NCBI RefSeq assembly: GCF_900100435.1
Contig: NZ_FNEX01000013.1
Span: forward strand, 124,001-188,000
Reading direction: 5' to 3'
DNA length: 64,000 bases
DNA from: Pedobacter sp. ok626
Lineage (GTDB): Bacteria; Bacteroidota; Bacteroidia; Sphingobacteriales; Sphingobacteriaceae
In this document: piece after piece, positions 62,201-64,000 of the stretch
Layout: each line of letters begins with the position of its first letter
Position numbering within the stretch: position 1 is the first letter of the stretch
Made by a program: the position numbers and the translations under genes
Notes under the pieces: model-generated
Told to the model about the DNA's origin: nothing
Databases searched by the model: none
What the model saw: only the letters and a program-made list of their open reading frames with translations

Positions 62201-64000
62201 TTCTGCCGAGATGGCTAGCGCAGAACAAAATGTTGAAGCATTTGAAATCGATTTCTCTAACTGGCAAGGTAGAAAAGGCAGGGGTGCCAGGCTTGTTAAT
62301 CAGCGTGAATGAATACCAGCAGGAGCAGGAAGTTATTGATGCTGCTGATTATTTGGGGAAACTTTTAGGTTTTCTATGGTTGGATGGTAACCCCGACTGG
62401 AAAGGTTTGGAGGAGATCTGTAAGGGATTGATTCAGGCGAATAGGTTGGCGGCTAAACTCGTCGGATCAGTAGATCTTAAACTTTGGCGGGATCAATTGG
62501 CTAATGCCTTTACTGAGGGTAGCCAGATGTTTTTCTCGACTTATAAAAAGGTCCTAAAAGGCTATGTGATTCAAATCAGACAGCTTAGAAGCACGGAAGT
62601 TCTTATTGAAGAAAAGCTTGGCGTGAATTTAATAACATTAAAAGAATCAGTGTCTGTATGGAATAAATACATCACACTAAAGGCAAATAGCTGGCTGGAA
62701 AATATCGAGGATCTGAAAGATTGGTATAGTTGGTGTTTGGTTCGCCAGCAAGCCATAGCTGAAGGGCTACAACCGTTGGTGTCTCCTTATGAAAACGGTT
62801 CGATCTCAACCAGCGATATTCCATTGCAGTTTTATAGTGGATTTTATCGTTCGGCAGCAGAATATATTATTGAACAAAATCCTGCGCTAGCTACATTTAA
62901 TGGCGGACTTTTCGAAGAAAAGATCAAACGATTCCGTGTATTGAGCAAAAATTTTGAGGAGTTAACTAAGAAAGAGCTTTACGCCAGACTTGCGGCTAAG
63001 ATCCCTTCTTTTACACAAGAAGCGGCCCAGAGCTCTGAGATTGGTTTGTTACAACGTGCAATCCGGAATAATGGAAGAGCTCAATCGATCCGAAAAATCT
63101 TTGATTCTATTCCGAACTTACTTCCTAGAATTAGTCCTTGTATGCTAATGAGTCCGATTTCGGTGGCTCAGTATTTTGATGCCGACAGTGTGAAATTTGA
63201 CCTGGTGATCTTCGATGAAGCCTCACAGATGCCAACATGTGAAGCCGTTGGTGCAATTGCCCGTGCCACAAATGTAATTGTGGTGGGGGATCCGAAACAG
63301 ATGCCACCAACAAATTTCTTTTCTACTAACAACGTGGATGAAGATAATATTGAAAAAGAAGATCTGGAAAGTATTTTAGATGACTGCCTGGCCTTGTCAA
63401 TGCCATCACAACATTTATTGTGGCATTATCGCAGTAAACATGAAAGTTTGATTGCTTTCAGTAATGCAAAGTACTATGAAAACAAGCTGCTTACATTTCC
63501 ATCTACAGATGATATTATCAGCAAGGTACAGTTTGTGCCGGTTAAGGGTTTCTACGACAAGGGAAAAACAAGACAGAATGCCGCCGAAGCAAAGGCAATT
63601 GTAGGTGAAGTGGTTGCCCGCCTTTCTGATGAGACATTGAGCCGTAAAAGTATCGGTATTGTCACGTTTAGTTCCGTTCAGCAGTCTTTAATTGAGGATC
63701 TTTTAACGGATGTGTACAAATTAAGGCCTGATCTGGAAAGGATTGCACTCGAATGTGAGGAGCCAATTTTTATCAAGAACCTGGAAAATGTTCAGGGAGA
63801 TGAACGAGATGTGATTCTCTTTTCAATTGGTTACGGCCCGGATGAAAACAATAATGTGAGCTTAAATTTTGGCCCAATCAATAGGGAGGGCGGATGGCGC
63901 AGGCTTAATGTGGCTGTATCTAGGGCAAGGTACGAGATGAAAGTGTTTTCGACACTTTCTTCTGACCGGATCGATCTTAATCGTACTTCTTCTGAAGGTG
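59239..64000 (+). CDS. Giant DUF4011-type SF1 helicase with transglutaminase-like N-terminus (3' end outside window)
   Basis: An uninterrupted frame from ATG 59239 to the right edge gives at least 1587 residues. The N-terminal part has an immunoglobulin-like start and a transglutaminase-like fold with Cys222 (NCLDLSLLFAACLESVG) and His248 (KGHAFTGGWL). DUF4011 follows, starting near residue 375 (MWERKLLDLTLRNSLLN). The SF1 helicase has Walker A GPPGTGKS (687-694), Walker B FDEASQ (from 1325), VVGDPKQMPP and VAVSRAR (1558-1564); about 630 residues, partly helical, sit between Walker A and B. Related COG1112-type helicases often carry a DUF3320 and a nuclease domain beyond this point and some belong to anti-phage systems. 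Function here is inferred. Confidence 0.85.
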   Translation, partial: MDVPALIKTVDFLYTPSINFALQQNHVASIRGLTITNTSDKPWEELKVEISSEPEFTAVWSDHIGELQVGEIFQITSRQLDISPKFLVDLTEKMIGKLILRLYDKGNKIFEESYPIELLAFDQWPGVGMLPEMLAAFIMPNHPDIPKIIRRASQLLEQWTGSPSFDEYQSKNPNRVRNQMAAIYEAISELQIVYCSVPASFEQQGQRVRLLDTIFLNKLANCLDLSLLFAACLESVGIHPFIVVIKGHAFTGGWLIDESFADAINDDPSLLTKRAVEGITEIALLEATCMNAGGTTSFDQAVSSADQKMLNTDEFLFFIDVKRARFGGVRPLPLRIATSSGWEIEETVPRERVNLSPEVVAIGQKLVAVDRIDVSKQRMWERKLLDLTLRNSLLNVRMTKSVIQFITVDTGKLEDALANGEEFQILGKPSDWNNSARDSGVYQSVHHSDPIADLVGHELSHKRLRTYLSDLDLGASMTHLYRSSRTAMEENGANTLFIGLGMLKWYETDASERARYAPILLLPVEIIRKSAQKGYVIRSREEDTIMNITLLEMIRQDFGITIGGLDTLPKDESGVDVKAIFNIIRQAIMSKSRWDVEEQALLGTFSFNKFILWNDIHNNASQLCRNKVVASLVSGKLEWQPEENATLTEISDGLLHPSTVALPISTDSSQLQAIISSAQGKSFVLHGPPGTGKSQTITNIIANALYAGKKVLFVAAKKAALEVVEKRLESIGIGAFCLELHSNKTKKSAVLEQLKASTEIARSNAPENFSLEADRLFELRNEINIYVESLHRKYPFGFSLYELFSAYSQLEKKEQRVFFSTADIEGITPKRFGKWKDVVEEIHGVGNLIRHPKGHALELIELLSYSPGMKQELKELLGKYLEELKEVFVKQEDAAQVMWLSGQVKTAEQEDAFVDLLTILLELSDFSASLLETGSFEQMLAQVVCLVEHGLKRDAIRVELLRDFSKDILTIPASKLLIDWNIAADKWFLPRWLAQNKMLKHLKSISLTGKVEKAGVPGLLISVNEYQQEQEVIDAADYLGKLLGFLWLDGNPDWKGLEEICKGLIQANRLAAKLVGSVDLKLWRDQLANAFTEGSQMFFSTYKKVLKGYVIQIRQLRSTEVLIEEKLGVNLITLKESVSVWNKYITLKANSWLENIEDLKDWYSWCLVRQQAIAEGLQPLVSPYENGSISTSDIPLQFYSGFYRSAAEYIIEQNPALATFNGGLFEEKIKRFRVLSKNFEELTKKELYARLAAKIPSFTQEAAQSSEIGLLQRAIRNNGRAQSIRKIFDSIPNLLPRISPCMLMSPISVAQYFDADSVKFDLVIFDEASQMPTCEAVGAIARATNVIVVGDPKQMPPTNFFSTNNVDEDNIEKEDLESILDDCLALSMPSQHLLWHYRSKHESLIAFSNAKYYENKLLTFPSTDDIISKVQFVPVKGFYDKGKTRQNAAEAKAIVGEVVARLSDETLSRKSIGIVTFSSVQQSLIEDLLTDVYKLRPDLERIALECEEPIFIKNLENVQGDERDVILFSIGYGPDENNNVSLNFGPINREGGWRRLNVAVSRARYEMKVFSTLSSDRIDLNRTSSEG

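Noticed and set aside
1..64000. tRNA, rRNA genes, CRISPR arrays or insertion sequences
   Set aside because: I saw no tRNA-like cloverleaf, no rRNA, no regularly spaced repeats and no transposase in either strand.

Overview
The window looks like a chromosomal segment from a Sphingobacteriaceae member of the Bacteroidota, most likely Pedobacter or a close relative. The reasons are two SusC/SusD pairs, abundant lipoproteins, candidate promoters of the Bacteroidota TAnnTTTG type, little Shine-Dalgarno signal, a moderately low G+C content judged by eye, and protein families typical of this group (paired DUF3857 transglutaminase-like proteins, head-GIN lipoprotein, fused GNAT/nitrilase). The genus is an inference from sequence style; no search was run.

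Positions 1 to about 18100 are mostly housekeeping. mutS (5' end outside the window) forms a tight operon with an NlpC/P60 lipoprotein and a 40-residue membrane microprotein. Then come two coupled DUF3857/transglutaminase-like exported proteins, a DEDDh exonuclease, queG, a small His-rich membrane protein, a GNAT-nitrilase fusion, a TlpA-type thioredoxin lying against ruvB, a 3-hydroxyacyl-CoA dehydrogenase, pdxH, a YqgE protein, purE-purK and an HI0933-type flavoprotein. Two strong inverted repeats sit directly against the start codons of the thioredoxin gene and the GNAT-nitrilase gene.

Positions 18140 to 35774 form a LacI-controlled carbohydrate locus. A minus-strand operon encodes a DUF5107/TPR protein, a PhyH-type dioxygenase, a TIM-barrel sugar isomerase/epimerase and a FucP-like MFS transporter. 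Next to it lie a LacI-family regulator, a minus-strand pair (GH141-like beta-helix protein and a GH123/DUF6067-like hydrolase) and a divergent SusC/SusD pair. Three near-identical palindromes, consensus TGTGTKCGCACACA, lie in the two control regions (one at 24395, two at 30770 and 30826). They fit operators of the local LacI protein and tie the transcripts into one regulon.

Positions 35866 to 50773 form a second polysaccharide locus on the plus strand: GH3, DUF2264 protein, SusC, SusD, two surface lipoproteins with discoidin-like C-termini and a GH106-type alpha-L-rhamnosidase. A terminator-like hairpin separates it from the first locus and no regulator lies inside it. Its likely target is a rhamnose-containing glycan.

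Positions 50795 to 58818 hold a TolB-propeller/amidohydrolase fusion, a short RecQ helicase, a head-GIN lipoprotein, a UMF1-type MFS transporter and an orphan LutA-like Fe-S protein. Positions 58819 to 59238 hold gene debris, including the last residues of an AraC-type regulator. From 59239 to the right edge runs a very large, incomplete DUF4011-type SF1 helicase with an N-terminal transglutaminase-like fold, possibly the first gene of an accessory or defence island continuing beyond the window.
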